NCBI GenBank assembly: GCA_025331435.1
Contig: JAIWNI010000012.1
Location: 62,001-126,000, forward strand
Source: Choanephora cucurbitarum
Taxonomy: Eukaryota > Mucoromycota > Mucoromycetes > Mucorales > Choanephoraceae
Length of the DNA stretch: 64,000 nucleotides
Direction of reading: 5' to 3'
Shown one piece after another: positions 11,366 through 23,408 of this stretch. The notes beneath the pieces were generated by a model that saw nothing but the letters and a program-made list of their open reading frames with translations, made no database searches and was not told the origin of the DNA. The translations under genes and the position numbers were made by a program. The stretch's first letter is position 1; each line of letters starts with the position of its first letter.

Positions 11366-12173
11366 GACTTGATGTTTCTCTATACAACAAAAAGAAAGCT
11401 TTTGTAATTACTTGTTGTTTTTTCCGCTATTAGACAAATAAGGAGAAGAAGCGAACTTGAATTACAATATCCAAAGAGGAAAGGCCCTGAAATCTTTTGT
11501 CTTCTTCTGCACCCAAAAATATCACAAGAGAGAAAGCGGATCATGCTGTATGTACTCGTGTTCAAATCATATCGTTTGACAGAACACAAATTTTTGCATG
11601 TAAAAAAAAAAGACATATCTTTTGTGTATATGCCTAAATTAAACAAATACAAGCTTACTTTAGATTTATGTACCTTTAGATGCAAAGCATAGTAAATAAG
11701 GCAGCACTCGTACCTTGTCCATCTATTAAAGTGACTTCTACGGTCTCCAGCGTTATAGAATTGCTGGTGTACCTTAAAGCACGTAGCTACCCCCCTTTTC
11801 AATCAACAATCAAAGTATTGGAGGACGGTTACACAATAGAGGTACGTTTACAACATGTTTGTTATAAGCTAAGATTCTTTTGTTTCTGAAAAGGGCCTCT
11901 CTTTACACGATTGAACAGTCGATATTTTACTTCCCAGAAAACAATCAAATTCTGAATTTTCTTTATGGACTTTGTGCGTATAACTGGGGTTTTCAAAGGT
12001 TATAAAAGGCAATTCGACATTACAAATTCTGAAAAAAAAAAGTTAAGGCTGCTACTTTTGACACTAGTGACAATCGAACTATCTTTGTTACCTACCATTA
12101 AAACAATAAGGACTTTCTTCAACTACTTAAAGGAGGCAACGTTGGCATCTCAAGTAAATCCATCTTGACTATC
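11366..12173 (+). pseudogene. Unrecognised exon cluster, possible small multi-exon gene or remnant
   Basis: Four stretches in succession read as protein-like: about 11429-11599 (ELQYPKRKGPEIFCLLLH...LTEHKFLH), 11701-11839 (ALVPCPSIKV...VIELLVYLK...YTIE), 11920-11995 (SIFYFPENNQILNFLYGLCA) and about 12051-12166. The second and third are joined in phase by a convincing intron (GTACGT at 11840 to ACAG at 11919), and a GTAAAA donor follows the first. A start is not clear: an in-frame TAA separates ATG 11371 from the first stretch unless a 30-nt intron is removed, and the last junction is unresolved. The ELL...R..PPF segment faintly recalls p31comet/MAD2L1BP, but I would not name it. It may be a real fast-evolving gene or a decaying one. 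Confidence 0.35.
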
Positions 12174-12615
12174 TAAGTCAAACATGTTTCTCTTCTGATC
12201 ATTATAAATTATTCTTCATAATTGTGATTGCTATATGTGGCTGCTTGTGATTACAGTGATAAAGCATTTAATCAAAATGTGTAAATAGAGTCTAAACTTT
12301 AAAGTGATTATACACTTGGGTCATAATGCATGATGAGGCCTCAGCATTAAAAGGGAAGACTCAATAAGGCAGCTGGCTATATTGATTGGTGTTTGACACA
12401 TAGGCATTAAATTAAAACAAAAAATCTCTTGTGCTATACGATGATACTCGTTATGCTGCTACTTCGATTGTGAATGAACATATAATTTCTCCGACTTGTG
12501 TCTATTGATTTTAGAAGCTTTGATCTATCTTGCAATTAGAATAGGAGAGGTGCTTTTGCCAGATTGTCCCTGAAAACTATGGGGGGGGGTTGTTACAGCA
12601 ACAAGAGATAAAATA

Positions 12616-12738
12616 CAGTAGTCGCTCGATTTAAAGAGTGCTTGACTTAGGAGAATGCATAGTGTATGAGTGTAATCCTATAACTTGAGGGTATGCTCAA
12701 AACAAGAGTTCATCTCTCTTAAATAAAGCAACTATTGT
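12616..12738. mobile_element. MITE copy 1, pogo/Tc1-mariner-like terminal repeats
   Basis: The left end reads CAGTAGTCGCTCGATTTAA after a TA dinucleotide, and the right end is its imperfect inverse (TTAAATAAAGCAACTATTG). The same ends occur at 46183-46244 and 58771-58942. There is no coding capacity. The right TA duplication is degenerate here (TG), so this copy looks older. Confidence 0.65.
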
Positions 12739-13560
12739 GTCTATCATTTCAGGCACAACCTTTTTGTTTCAGTTAATTTCACAGTGAAGGGGTATTGGCT
12801 GCACGAAAAACATGTTGGCTGCACTGAATGATTCCCTTTTTTTGGTTTCATCGGAAGCAAGCCTGCTAAACCTTTTAGCATATCCATGCTTTCTGAAATG
12901 ACCAGAGAAGGTTCCTGGGGTTTGTAGCTATAGAATAATCATTGTATTTTATGTCTAATTCTAATTCAATGTGCTTAAACAAATGACACCCTGAATTGAT
13001 TGGGAGAAAGAAAAATAGGAACATACACTAAAAATGCTCATCTTGTTTGAGCCATATTCAAAAGAAGCAATCGGTACTTGATTGACATGGCTGCAGAGAA
13101 CACATAATAGGGAAGCAAAATCTATTGCATTTTGAGAGCAACAAAGGATTGACTCCTCAAAACGAAAGATAAAAGCTTAATTTTTTCTCTAATTCTCTAT
13201 ATAAAGATAAGAATATTTCAAACATGACCACAGACAAACCAAGCGATATTTGACAACTTTCTTTTTACGTAAGTATGTATGTGTGACTTATAGGACTCAG
13301 ATGACTGTGAATCTGTAAAGGGAGACAACTTCTTGATCATAAAAGGGTCTTTGATCCTGTAACAGGTATCTCTTTTGAACTAGCCTCTTTCTTCTTAAAC
13401 TACACAATGCGCTCTATTTTTCTTTCAGAGAGTGAAGAACAAACAAAATTATAACTACCCAGTGTATTCATTAAGCAGAGGCACAGAAGAGAGGATAAGC
13501 TAATTTGAAGCTGTGATTTTCTTTTATTTCTTTTACAGCAGCTGCAGTTCAATCATACAG

Positions 13561-13569
13561 TATAAATAG
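13561..13569 (+). promoter_or_regulatory. TATA box upstream of the 13.6-kb gene
   Basis: TATAAATAG lies about 60 bp before the ATG at 13628 and is followed by a pyrimidine-rich stretch (CTCTTTTCCCTCTCC...), the usual core-promoter arrangement of strongly expressed genes in these fungi. Confidence 0.55.
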
Positions 13570-13627
13570 TAATAACTCAGTTCTCTTTTCCCTCTCCTTC
13601 TTTCTCACATTTTTTCTATTATCTATC

Positions 13628-15190
13628 ATGAGTTCCGTTTCTTCATTTGAAGGCAGTGATCAAAGAAGTTTTATCGAAGGATCTTCTTCTTCTTTGCGTC
13701 ACTCTTATCTTCGTAAAACCGATTTACTAGACACATTCGAGGTTGGTCGTTTGCGAGACACGGATACTTGGAGTGTTGCAGCAACTATTGATGATCAAGA
13801 GTCTGTGATAAGTACGCATGGTGGCCCACCTTCTATCATCAGTAGTAGTCGAATGACAGTTGATAGAGAAACAGACGATGATCGTTCTACTCTAGATGGT
13901 GAATCGTCTCTTCGAGAGCATTTGCACGATATGCACTTGAACGACAACAATACCAACTTGCGTGACTTGGTTGAAAATAAGCACCTGCTGCGTAGTGTAG
14001 GTGGTAGTATTCTAGATGATGAAGATGACAAGCGCTCAAGATCGAACGCTGCTGAGTTCGGTGACGATGGAGCTCGCTCTGCTACAGCTGACTTTGACCA
14101 CAGTGTCGAGAGTGGTGAAGAGGACAATGTAGTTGACGATGAGATTGTAGCACCTCCTCAACCTCAACCAAGTTTTGCTTCTATTACCAAATCATATGCT
14201 GAGTTAATGGAGGAAAATGAAATTCTTCAAACACAACTTCGCAACGCCCAATTGGCTCAGAAACATCAAGCAGACATGATTTCTCATCTCAAAAATCTAA
14301 CTGGCTGCAATGATGAAGTGTATGGGAAAGCACTCGATCTCTCACATTTGTCCAAAGATGACCTCTATTCCCATCAGAACACAAAGTCAACAAAGACCTC
14401 ACAAGAAACCAATACTACTAACAACACCGACAACAGTAGCGGTAATAACAACAACAGGAGCAATGATGTTGGTGGCAATGAAGGTAGTAGAGATGGATCT
14501 GAAAAGTCAGAGAAGGAGAGTTATGTTTCTCTACCTCAAGATCAAGCCCAAGCATCGCCTATTGTCAACGCTCGTACATTGACACAGAAACTGGCCCGAC
14601 TAGCAGAAACGCTGACTCGATTTGTACATGCTACTGTAGACGAAGAGTGGCGGTTGACATTGGAACAATCTCTTTTCCTTCAAATTACTCAACTCTATCT
14701 AAGCTCACTTCCATTCGGCACTGAAAACCAAGATTTGTTAAATACAGCTTATTCTGATCAAATCCGTCGATTCCATAGTACATTAGGTGCTAATTTTGCA
14801 AAATGGTATCGAAGACAGACAGTACAGTCTCTTTCTCTTAATCCTGCTACCAAAGAATACCTTCATGATATGCGAAACCACCTGACGGACGAAATGCTAC
14901 GGTTATTGACTACCATGACAAAAAGGGATAAGGTGCCCGTTGAACATATGCATATGTGGGACGATATTCTTGAATTATGTGCTGCCTTGTCACTTGAGAT
15001 TCATGGAGGAGATGCTGACGTAACTGCTCAGATCATTGGTGTGGGTAGTAAATTTGATGAAGAGATTATGGCACTTGTAGGTGATTCAACTGCTACAAAA
15101 GATCGACGAGTAGGTATGGTGATCAGTCCATTATTTGTTGATGAAGAAGAAGTTGTCTTGTTGCCTGCTAGAGTTGTTCTTGAGCAATAA
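13628..15190 (+). CDS. Orphan acidic coiled-coil protein
   Basis: A single uninterrupted frame of 520 residues with ATG at 13628, a TATA box 60 bp upstream and a clean stop. Residues 1-180 are Ser- and Asp/Glu-rich and look disordered. A short coiled coil follows (AELMEENEILQTQLRNAQLA, about 190-215), then an Asn/Thr/Ser-rich linker around 255-300. The C-terminal 200 residues are folded-looking and mostly helical (LARLAETLTRFVHATVDEEW, WDDILELCAALSLEIHG) and end in a hydrophobic GMVISPLFVDEEEVVLLPARVVL. I do not recognise a family. Being intronless among intron-rich neighbours is unusual, but the codon usage looks native. The final residues might be a protein-protein docking segment; that is inference. 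Confidence 0.85.
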   Translation: MSSVSSFEGSDQRSFIEGSSSSLRHSYLRKTDLLDTFEVGRLRDTDTWSVAATIDDQESVISTHGGPPSIISSSRMTVDRETDDDRSTLDGESSLREHLHDMHLNDNNTNLRDLVENKHLLRSVGGSILDDEDDKRSRSNAAEFGDDGARSATADFDHSVESGEEDNVVDDEIVAPPQPQPSFASITKSYAELMEENEILQTQLRNAQLAQKHQADMISHLKNLTGCNDEVYGKALDLSHLSKDDLYSHQNTKSTKTSQETNTTNNTDNSSGNNNNRSNDVGGNEGSRDGSEKSEKESYVSLPQDQAQASPIVNARTLTQKLARLAETLTRFVHATVDEEWRLTLEQSLFLQITQLYLSSLPFGTENQDLLNTAYSDQIRRFHSTLGANFAKWYRRQTVQSLSLNPATKEYLHDMRNHLTDEMLRLLTTMTKRDKVPVEHMHMWDDILELCAALSLEIHGGDADVTAQIIGVGSKFDEEIMALVGDSTATKDRRVGMVISPLFVDEEEVVLLPARVVLEQ

Positions 15191-15666
15191 GGTTTAGAAA
15201 TAAAGATGTCTATATCACATGCTTGACCTTGTTGTGTTTTTTTTATTTCTTGACAATAGCAAGCGCAATATAAAAGGCTATGTAGTCAATTGAAACTCAA
15301 TTAATCTGCCTTGCTTGTTATGAAGTAACTTGGTCATTTCCTGTTTTTAAAGGGCTGAGTTTACAATGAGTACCATTTCTTTTTGCCTCCCAAGAAACAG
15401 ATATGCTCTTTGTCTTCTTTAATGTTTTTGTCTGGCAGGGTAATCGAACCCATAAAGAAGAAGAAAAAGAGTTGCATTACATGTTATGGCTCAATCACAA
15501 AGCGCTTGGTTTTGAAAGAAGACAAGCATGAAAAATAAAAAGGAACCTAAATTTACAAACGGCTCTTTAAAAAGCATAAAATATACCTTATTTTTCGCAT
15601 AAAAAGAAAAGATAAAACCTCTCTTTCTCTTTTTCCTTTATTTTTTTTTCTCTGGCTCTCTATAAC
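15191..15666. other. Intergenic region before SNX41
   Basis: About 480 bp. It ends in a pyrimidine-rich tract (15619-15660) directly upstream of the SNX41 start. A GGGTTCGATTACCC-like stretch on the minus strand (about 15438-15452) resembles a tRNA T-arm, but no tRNA body surrounds it. Confidence 0.4.
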
Positions 15667-17678
15667 ATGTATACACCTACAACTTGTAATTGTAATTCTA
15701 GAAAATACTCAGCAATTAGAATAACAAATGCAGAGAAACAGACATCGGATTCTACAAACTCTTCTTCAAGCACCTTTATTGTATACACTATTCATACAAA
15801 CGTACGTATGTTTTATCTTTTTGTGCACGAGATGTTCTTATCATATTGATACAGGCAGAAAAAGATGTCAAGAGACGATACAGCGAGTTTGAATCTTTTC
15901 GAAAATCACTTACTAAGCTATATCCTATGTGTCTTGTTCCTCCTATACCAGAAAAGCATTCATTATGTATGTATCGTTTTAGGATTTTTTCTATGCATTT
16001 AAAAAAAAAAGAGGCTAGCTAATAACAGCAAGAAAAAATAGCCGACTACACAACACATAAGCAAAAAGACGATAGCGTAATGATTGAAAAACGCAAAAGA
16101 ATGCTTGAACGCTTTCTGAAACGTGTGGCAGACCATCCAATCTTAAATCAGGAACATGTCTTTCATCGTTTCCTTGACAACAATCATACCTGGGTAAATT
16201 CCAATTTAGAATAAAAAAAAGGTGCATAATACTGATTGAATCCTCTCTGTTTTTCGTAGTCGGATATCGTACATTCGCCCCCTCTTTCCACCTTACCAAA
16301 GGATCCGTTACTATCAAGTGAGAGCTCATTCACTAGTACAATCACAAACAATTTACCTACTGCAGCTACGCATTCACCACACAACTCAATTATACCTATT
16401 CCTTCAAGTTCTTATACACTAAAATACCCAGATAAGGAGTTTGAAGAGTCCGAGTCAAAAGTAACAAAGCCAGTTCAGCAAGTGTCTTTACAGTTTGAAA
16501 AATCTCAAAAACGCATTGTTCGACGACTAGGAGGTAAAAGAAACCCATTGTCTCTCTTTTTTAAATTTTCGTTTGGAGCAGAACACTAACTTTTGTTAAC
16601 AGATTTATCTTATGATTATGCTGAATTAGGCTCAGCCTATAATGCACTCAGTCTAAACGAGACAGGACAATTGTCAGATGTGATAGAGAAAATAGGTCAA
16701 GTAGTGGATGATTCCTGTACAACAACAAAGCAGATGATCCAGTCTTTAGAAATTGAGTTTTCTGAACATGTGCAGGACTATACACAATATATACAGATTG
16801 CTAAAAAAGTGTTGCAATACCGTCGTTTGAAGCAAGCACAAATTGAATTGATAGAAGAATCGATTGACAACAAAAAGGGTTTGCTTCGGAACTTGGTAAA
16901 GACAGAAGAGGAAGCTCAGAAGCTTAAGCTGGATCTCGATAAGCACACCTTTGAAGATACACCACATGTTCAACGTCCAGTGACTGTCACTTCAAAAGCA
17001 ACACGTCATGGAGAACAAGAAACGACATCAAGTGAACAGGCAGAAGGAGAAGAAGAAGGGGATGAGGAAAATAGCACGATTGATACAGAGTCGATTGAGG
17101 ATGGGTTTTCTGCTATCATTAAGAGTCCGATACAAGAGGGTTCGGTAAAAGAGGAGGCTTCTTTGGACTACCCTACCAATGCAAGTGCACCTATATTGAG
17201 AGCATCTAAAAATCAAACTAAGCGGTGGTCTTCGCCTCGTAAGCTGATTTCTGCTGTGACATATACCATTCAAGGCATGATTGATACTGATCCAGAGCAA
17301 ACCAGACGTAATCAAATTGATAAGCTCAAGTCCAATGTTGAACAGGTAGGTAGAAAATGCAGCTGGATTATGTCGAAGCTAATATAAATGAGAGGGATCT
17401 TCAGTTAGAGAACATGAAAACAAAGACAAGAAAGGAATTAAAGGAGATGTCCTTGGTCATCCATCAAGAGTTTGAAAGACTGCAACATCAAAAGGAAACA
17501 GAGATTCGATCCATTTTAATTTCATTTGCCAAAATACACGCCACTTATTGTGAACAGGTACGCAGAAAAGAAAATTATTGATAATGATGAAATGACTCAT
17601 TTAAGCGACTTACAGAATGCTACTTCTTGGGAGCATGTTCGTGACGAATTGGCTTCAACTATGGAAACAATGAAATAA
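15667..17678 (+). CDS. SNX41: Sorting nexin Snx41/Atg20
   Basis: Seven exons (15667-15801, 15855-15966, 16042-16193, 16260-16533, 16603-17345, 17405-17557, 17616-17678) encode 543 residues. The N-terminal PX domain is built from exons 1-3: KRRYSEFESFRKSL with the phosphoinositide-binding Arg-Arg-Tyr, VPPIPEKHS, and MIEKRKRMLERFLKRVADHP. HTWSDIVHSPPLSTLPKDPL is a Snx41/Atg20 signature. The rest is a long helical BAR-like region with an acidic/Ser insert around residues 345-410. Family knowledge: it pairs with Snx4 in endosome-to-Golgi recycling and selective autophagy. Exon 5 ends at CAG 17345; the 59-nt intron (branch GCTAAT, acceptor CTTCAG) is preferred over an apparent 17-nt intron with the same frame. 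The stop lies 136 bp from the convergent GDH2 stop. Confidence 0.92.
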
Positions 17679-17814
17679 AAAATTATAAAAAAAATAGAGA
17701 AATTATTGATATTTCAAAATGAATTTTTATGATACATGCATAGATAGAAAAGAAAATAAAATAGATGAAATGCTATAAAGTGTTGATGAATGATGAGAAG
17801 AGACGGCTTTCTCT

Positions 17815-20800
17815 CTAGAAGTTTTCACGCATGAATTCGAAGAAGGCAAAGTTATCGGGATGAGCACCGTACTTGTAGACAAATTGAGAGGCCAAGTAAG
17901 CACCAAAAATAGCTTTGACATAAGTTTCAGGCACACGTTGCAATAACTTGTCAAGACCAAGGGTGTTGAGGAGCAACTTAGGGAAGGCACGAGTCAAGAC
18001 AGTGGTACGCAATGACTCATTGTCCCAAAGACCAGATCCTTGTAATTGAGTTTGAAGTTGAACAATGGCGATAGAAAGCTCGTCAGAGAGAATAGAGATA
18101 GGAGACTTTGTGCGTTGGTGTTCACGCCATAAGGCTTCGAATTCAATGGCAGCATTGTGTTCGATGATCTTTTGGACTTCCTTGACATAGTTTTCGTAGA
18201 ATTCAGGAACAACACCATCCTTGACACACATGTGCTTGTCGAATTCTTCATCGTTGAAAGCCAAAGCAGCCAAGACTTCAAGAGAAGAGGAAGTGACACC
18301 ACCCTTGTTAGCAGAGGCATCCTTGAAGATGACAACACCAGCCTTTTCAAGACGAAGACGAGCTTCTTGAGTGAAGAACAAGTTGGCACCTTCAACAATG
18401 TACTTGAAAAGAGGACCGTTACCACAGTCAATCAATTGTTGAACGTTATCTAAACCGACAGATTCAGGACGACCACCACAAGGGACAAAGACACTAGCTT
18501 GGGCCAAGGGGTTGGTGTGGAAAGTGTTACGGAATTGAAGACCATTTTCGACAACAGTACCATCAGGCAAGGCAACATTGTCTTCATCGACAAGAACACG
18601 GAAACCTTGAGGAGATAACTTGCTAGTGTCAAAGTTACTGATCATCAAACGAGAGTTGGCTAAACGAGAGAGTTCAGTACGGTCAATACCAACAGCATCA
18701 TAGAGAACACCAGAACCATCAACAATGGCAATGGTCTTATCGTTGGAGATCTTGATTTCGTTTGAACCCAAATCACCATCAGGACCACCAGTTTGCAACT
18801 TGGTACACTCTTCTTCCTTCAATTCAAGCTTACGGTAGATACCCAAGACATATTGGTGAACAGAGCGAGTGGTCATGCCATAGGTATCGTGAGGAATACC
18901 ACCAAGTGATTGACTTTTACCAGTAGTGAAGGCCTTCCAGAAGCTAGCACCACGACGACGAGCATGTTGAGAAGCCCAGTCCATGTATTCAGCAGTACCT
19001 TCATCAGGACCAAAGAAGAGAATTTCAGGCTTTTCAGTCAAGTCAACCAACTTGTCCTTAACACCAATTGTTTCACCTTCGATCAAGAGATCGAGAACTG
19101 AGTCAACGTACTTTTCAAAGGCAACCAAAGGCTTATCTTGTTGATCAATATCCAAAAGAATGGTACCCTTAGATCCACCTTCGGGAATGTCCTTGTTCTT
19201 ACGTTGTTGAGTGTTGGCAAGGTTGTAGTTTTCATCAAAGAGAGTACGCAAGTTGATAGAGTAGGCTTCTCTGTTACGAGAACGGATCATACGGATACCA
19301 CCACGAGCAACATCACTGAAACGGAGATGGAAACCACGGAATTCAGAACCAACCACCAAGAACATACCATAAAGGGGAGTAGGGTATTCAATGTCAGGCA
19401 AGAACTTGGGATCCATACGGAAAGAAAGAGCAACCTTAGTTGTTTGGTAGAAGTTGGTCTTGAGGACATGCTTGTTGAAGGTCAAGAAAGACTCAAACAC
19501 CAATTGTTCATGGGCGTTGGTAGTGGCAGACTTGATACGCTTGCTGATATCATCAACAGACAAGACTTCCATGTTGGTCAAACGTTGATAAGAGATAGTA
19601 GGTTGAAGGAAGGCTTCGCGTTGGTTGACATAGTGAGTGGTAGCAAAGTTAGCATAGAGGACCTTGATTAATTCAGGGTATCTCTTCATGATATCGAGAA
19701 TGTATTCACGAGTGAATGTATCTTGACGAAGACGCTTCTTCAACTTGGAAAGGACTTCCTCGTGAACGGGGTTGGAGCGATCCAAAATAGAAGTCAGACT
19801 CAAGAATTCTTTACCCAAACGGTTAAGGAAATGTTGAGCAAAGATCCAACCAACGTAACCATAGACCATTTCTTGAACAGAGAGCTTGTTGGTTTGGAAG
19901 TATTGTTGAAGAGGAGTGATAGGGAGACAGTATAAGAGAGAGACTTCCTTCATGACTTGGTAGATAGAGTGTTCAATAGGAGCAGCCTTTGATTGAGGTA
20001 CAGGGTGCAAGTATAAACCGATGATCGTCACGCCGTTTGAAAATTGTTCTATTGCCAAATGTTACTATTTTTTCCCAGGGCCTCCCACTATGTAAAATTT
20101 TAAACTTACCAACATATTTACGAGTGGAATACAAATCATAGTAGTGGTACAAATCAGAAACGGCAGAGAAGAAGCACTTGGTGCTTCTTTGGCGATAACC
20201 AATGATGAGACGCTTTTCACGAGAGCCCTTGACTTCATACATTTCAATTACAGGACCAGTACGTTGAAGTACGTTCTGCATGACGTCTTCGTAGATCTTG
20301 AGAGTATAATCAGTAGCCTTACGCAAGAAGTTCTTATCGGCAACTTGCTTGATATCAGTTTCTTGTTCAGGAGTAGGTGTGGTTGTTTCAAATTCACACT
20401 TGGTGACAAAGTAACTACGGATTTGAGAAGTCAAACCACCACCATTAGAGCTTGAGCGATAAGACTCTACACGATAAGCTTCAGAGGGAGTAGAGTTATC
20501 CAAGAACTTTTCATCAATCGTTCTTTCGTATTGAGGGCCATGGACTTGAGAGACACCAGGTTCAGAAGAATGGATATATACAGCAGCGTCTTCAGTTTCC
20601 TTTTGTAAGTTAATGTCTAACACGTTTTCATTTTTGGTATAAGCGAGGATCTTGGCACCGTAGAGGGACATGATGTGATTAGAGATAGTTTCAACACTCT
20701 CCAGTGTGAAGTAGTAGTCATCAATGCTGAGATTACTATATTTGAACCAGCATAAGCCAATGCCCTTCACTTTCACTCACATTCACTTACTTGTAGAACC

Positions 20801-20948
20801 ATTGAACTTCATTCTTTACAAGTTCCTTGGGGAGGAAACCAAGCTGTTCAAGGTTTTCACAGACCTTTTGCATTTGGGTTTCTTTTTCAGCAAAAACGTT
20901 GGTAGCATAGCCACTTTCGTTATTGAGAATACGTGTAGTGTCTTTCAT
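17815..20948 (-). CDS. GDH2: NAD-dependent glutamate dehydrogenase (large, fungal Gdh2 type)
   Basis: Exons 20948-20791, 20735-20110 and 20048-17815 encode 1005 residues, close to fungal Gdh2 (about 1050-1090). The N-terminal third has the Gdh2 segment VQWFYNNLSIDDYYF, whose coding spans intron 1. The catalytic half contains FRGFHLRFSDVARGG, EGGSKGTILLD, GPDGDLGSNEI, the dinucleotide-binding AIVDGSGV and EGANLFFTQEARLRLE. The enzyme oxidises glutamate to 2-oxoglutarate and ammonium with NAD+, the catabolic direction. ATG 20948 gives the start MKDTTRILNNESG. The gene uses a strongly biased codon set (AAG, GGT, TTG), which suggests high expression, and has a TATA box 62 bp upstream. Many long frames on the opposite strand here are by-products of that bias. 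Confidence 0.97.
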
Positions 20949-21009
20949 GGTGTGGGTAGATAGTGTGAAAAATATAAAATAAGAAAAGAATACGTTATTA
21001 GAATTTTGG

Positions 21010-21017
21010 TATTTATA
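21010..21017 (-). promoter_or_regulatory. TATA box of GDH2
   Basis: TATAAATA on the minus strand, about 62 bp before the GDH2 ATG at 20948. Confidence 0.55.
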
Positions 21018-21143
21018 CCAAAAATATAGTGTGAGTTTAGCACAAAAGTGAGTCAGACATATATTTAGTTTTAAGGCACACTTTCTCCGCAAAAAAAAGA
21101 AGGGAGAGGTATTAATATAGAATGCACTAAATGGCGCAATTCT

Positions 21144-21150
21144 GATTGGC
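21144..21150 (-). promoter_or_regulatory. Possible CCAAT box of GDH2
   Basis: GCCAATC on the minus strand, about 200 bp upstream of the GDH2 ATG, the usual distance for the HAP/CBF complex, which commonly controls m respiratory and nitrogen genes in fungi. Position and sequence are the only support. Confidence 0.3.
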
Positions 21151-23408
21151 TAAATCGTGAGAAAAATTGTCATCAAGCCATTTCAGACGGCATTTTAACT
21201 TTATTTGGCCTTACAACAAAGCGTGAAAAACGAACCAAGAGATAACGAGTTTATCTTGAAATAATACGAGAAAACAAGAAAGATATTGAAGCAGAGATAA
21301 GATATGACTGGTATTTTGATAGAAAAGAAAATGACGTGTTTACTTCCATCTCTGTACTTTCTCCTCATTTCTTTTCCTATTTTTTCTTTTTCTTTTTACC
21401 CACAGTCTGGGAGAGTTGGTTTAAAAATAAATCGTTAAGAACATAATACCGCACAGAAAATTAGTCATAAATCGATTTGATTGGACAGTACTGTATGTTA
21501 CGAGATGTGGGGTAAATCAACATTGTCTTTCATACAGTCTTCTCCCGCCAGACTGTCTATGAATAACCATCCGAGGCTCTTTGTTCTTTTTTAGTTATAT
21601 ACTTTAAGGTACCATAGTTGAGGAAAAGATTTGAATGCTTGATTATCGCGTTTATTGCTCGAATCAAAGAAAAATTGAGCAATAGTGTCTTGTTCCATCT
21701 GATAAGAGTCATATCGTATCTGTTGATAATGTTGCTACCATCTCTTAAGATCTTTTCTGGCTGACATCATTCTAGTTGCTCTCTTTTTTTTTCAGGTCAG
21801 TTAGATCTCCTCCAGTCCATAGTCCGAACATAATGTATGTCTGAAACACTGAATACAAAAGAAACCAAAAAAAAAATTAGGTTCAGTAATAGCCGACAGA
21901 AGATGTGTTGTCACAAACCAATGTACTATTTGAGTATGTATGTAGTTACAACTATGTAGATGAAAAAGAAAAAAGACCGCCTGGAACACATTATTTAGAA
22001 TTTTCACACAGATCAAATCTATTTCCCTTAAAAGAAAAAAAAAGCTAAAAGATGAGTTAAAAGAAGGAGAGAAACCGTACTGAAACGATATTACATATTT
22101 ACATATTAGGTAGAATGGTGTTTGTTTTTATTGACTAAAGGAAACATGTAACTTGAATATGTTCATTTTGTCACTTATAAATGTTAATGTATTTCTAAAG
22201 GAAAAGCACAGACGCTGATTTAATATTTTCTTACCCCACATTTTTCTTCTACTTTGTACGCCTTAAAGAATCAACGGAGCTTCTTTTAGAAAGAGAAGAA
22301 CATAATTAACCCTTGCTTGTAAACCCAAAAAAAAACTGAAAAGGTATCATGTTTTGATATAAAAGTATACAATGACCCAGCTTATTGAGTAACTTGCCTA
22401 AAAGGGAGAGAGGAACACTAACGGACAACCGCTTTTAATCCTCAAGAGAAATTCTTTTATGACTGTGAAAGTTGCACTTCACTTGACTTTCAAAGAAATC
22501 AAAGTTAGAGAAGGCTTCAACAGAATTGTCAATTCTAAGGATAAGAAAAAGAATTTGATTATGCGAGTTAGTGATTTATGTATTCCTTTGTACTATTTGA
22601 GCGAATTAAAGTATTATATAGCGCATACTTGGTAAACAACTCAACAACTTATGTTAGCTATGTCTTGTTTTCTATTTGTGAAAGTAAAAGAAGGATAGCA
22701 GCATGGAGTCGCTTATGTAGGCTTCGATGTTTAGTTTAAAGATACAAAAGCCAAAGTAAAGTGTTCAACAAAATATGAAAGCCACATCTTTTTCCATTTC
22801 AATTCAAACTACATGCATGAATTATTTTGTAGCAGTTTCTTATATTCTGTAGCCCTATCGTTGCTAAAAAAAAAGACTTTATCTTCATGAGCTCATCATT
22901 TGATCAAAAGGTCAGCTTAACATAATGAACGAGCCACATTATAGTCTGCATAGCTTCTTTTTCTCTTTTCACTTTAAGGTTTGGTAATAATACTATGTTT
23001 TAATTTGAATAGGTAGCATGGTTTAACTTATTCCATTCAATCATAAGTAAAAAAAGAAGAAGCGTAGGCACATTAGTATTACCTCAGTCTTAAAACAAAG
23101 GCATAGTATATATTATGCAGGCTAAAACTTGTCCTTTCTTGCCTTGTTTTTGTACATGATGGCTCATACGCCTGAATAAGATATCAACATTGAGTATACA
23201 TACATAAAGACACATGACATTAGAACAAACTGTTTTTTAAATAAAAGGCTCTTCGCCATCGTTTTGAATTCTATAGTATCCTTTCATATTCGATTTCTGT
23301 CAAATCATTTTCTGTGAGATTCAAAAATCACAGACTGAAGCCCAAAAACAAAGAGGCGGCCTAATAAAATCCCCCCACCCATTCGATTCTTCTTTTTTTT
23401 TCTTCAAG
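21151..23408. other. Long intergenic region between GDH2 and FAM32A
   Basis: About 2.3 kb of AT-rich DNA with many short runs of A and T. I find no convincing gene, inverted repeat or structured RNA. It separates two divergently transcribed genes and so holds both promoters. Confidence 0.4.

Larger units (their letters stand above)
12174..13627. other. Long intergenic region containing one MITE copy
   Basis: About 1.45 kb of AT-rich DNA upstream of the 13.6-kb gene. Apart from the inverted-repeat element at 12616-12738 and the TATA box and pyrimidine-rich leader at its right end, I see nothing I can support. Confidence 0.45.

Noticed and set aside
15425..15460. A GGGTTCGATTACCC-like segment on the minus strand suggesting a tRNA T-arm
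   Set aside because: The 7-nt loop and 5-bp stem do not fit properly, and no acceptor, D or anticodon arm is present around it.
17346..17362. A 17-nt intron in SNX41 (GTAGGT...TGCAG) that would keep the sequence LDYVEANINERDLQ as coding
   Set aside because: The same frame results from a normal 59-nt intron (17346-17404) with a branch site, and the resulting protein has the spacing I expect for Snx41 family coiled coils.
18157..20455. Several plus-strand open frames of 60-177 codons opposite GDH2
   Set aside because: They arise from the biased codons of the highly expressed GDH2 gene; none has a known motif.
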